A DNA stretch of 35,485 nucleotides from Oscillospiraceae bacterium. GTDB lineage: Bacteria; Bacillota; Clostridia; Oscillospirales; Oscillospiraceae. The translations under genes were made by a program, and so were the position numbers. Where the stretch lies: the NCBI GenBank assembly GCA_015068235.1, contig SVKY01000023.1, positions 1 through 35,485 of the forward strand, read 5' to 3'. Shown here in pieces: positions 35,425 to 35,485 of the stretch; within the stretch, counting starts at the first letter, position 1; every line of letters starts with the position of its first letter. The notes below the pieces were generated by a model, which saw only the letters and a list, made by a program, of their open reading frames with translations, was not told the origin of the DNA and did not search any database.

Positions 35425-35485
35425 AGAGAAAGGGCTGCAATCGGTAGAAATTGCAGCCCTTTGGTGGTATAATTTAACTGCCATG
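35425..35485 (+). promoter_or_regulatory. Hairpin plus possible promoter for a gene beyond the right edge
   Basis: AGGGCTGCAA/TTGCAGCCCT (35431-35440, 35451-35460) is followed by TATAAT at 35468-35473. TAGAAA at 35445-35450 is a weak -35 candidate at 17 bases. The window ends 12 bases later. Confidence 0.35.

Noticed and set aside
35290-35484. A 64-codon minus-strand frame at the right edge
   Set aside because: It passes through two perfect hairpins, and its composition is not protein-like.

Overview
The window looks like chromosomal DNA of a low-to-medium GC Gram-positive Clostridia member, most likely an Oscillospirales-type anaerobe. The reasons are strong AGGAGG-type ribosome binding sites, consensus TTGACA-17-TATAAT promoters, S-layer-homology (SLH) surface proteins, a GGGtGRT/NifU-like gene pair, a YhbD/bactofilin pair and single-operon housekeeping genes typical of that order. 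The taxonomic call is inference; no rRNA is present.

Layout. 1-546: the 5' end of an IS481-like transposase running off the left edge, beside a frameshifted and truncated acyltransferase-3 remnant. 655-3060: a DUF4349 lipoprotein and a membrane-anchored phosphodiester glycosidase. 3219-4928: NifU/IscU-like scaffold plus GGGtGRT protein. 5069-7440: module 1, an XRE regulator divergent from an SLH protein, bracketed by inverted copies of a multi-hairpin repeat. 7684-13787: a co-directional translation/cofactor operon (alanyl-tRNA editing protein, rlmA, prfA, tsaC/sua5, and a coaE reading frame fused to an M18 aminopeptidase). 13847-14773: PfkB-family kinase. 14825-15920: bactofilin-like and YhbD-like genes, with palindromic operators in their promoter. 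16078-18330: module 2, again an XRE regulator divergent from an SLH protein, with two palindromes over the promoter. 18331-18742: no gene; it holds a 174-bp array of six hairpins and the rpoC terminator region. 18743-26197: rpoC and rpoB with their own promoter, not preceded by rplKAJL. 26482-27706: NUDIX hydrolase, mntP and tRNA-Leu(GAG), all leftward. 27822-30616: rsmE, a YaiI/YqxD-family gene, pssA and a diacylglycerol-kinase-family gene. 30738-35216: a 1492-residue exported SGNH (DUF4886) protein with long Cys-rich tandem repeats. 35217-35485: terminators and a possible promoter for a gene beyond the right edge.

The gene-free stretch 7306-7683 holds the second hairpin repeat, a terminator and the promoter of the next operon. 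All other gaps are shorter than 300 bases.

How it fits together. Most of the window is ordinary core metabolism and information processing. The accessory component is the cell surface: three exported proteins share a Cys-x2-Cys repeat of about 39 residues. Two of them are SLH-anchored, each under a divergently transcribed small XRE regulator with palindromes over its promoter. The hairpin repeats sit at the 3' ends of these surface modules, and one of them supplies the last codons and stop of an XRE gene. This XRE/SLH/hairpin-repeat arrangement is the best candidate here for something not yet described.
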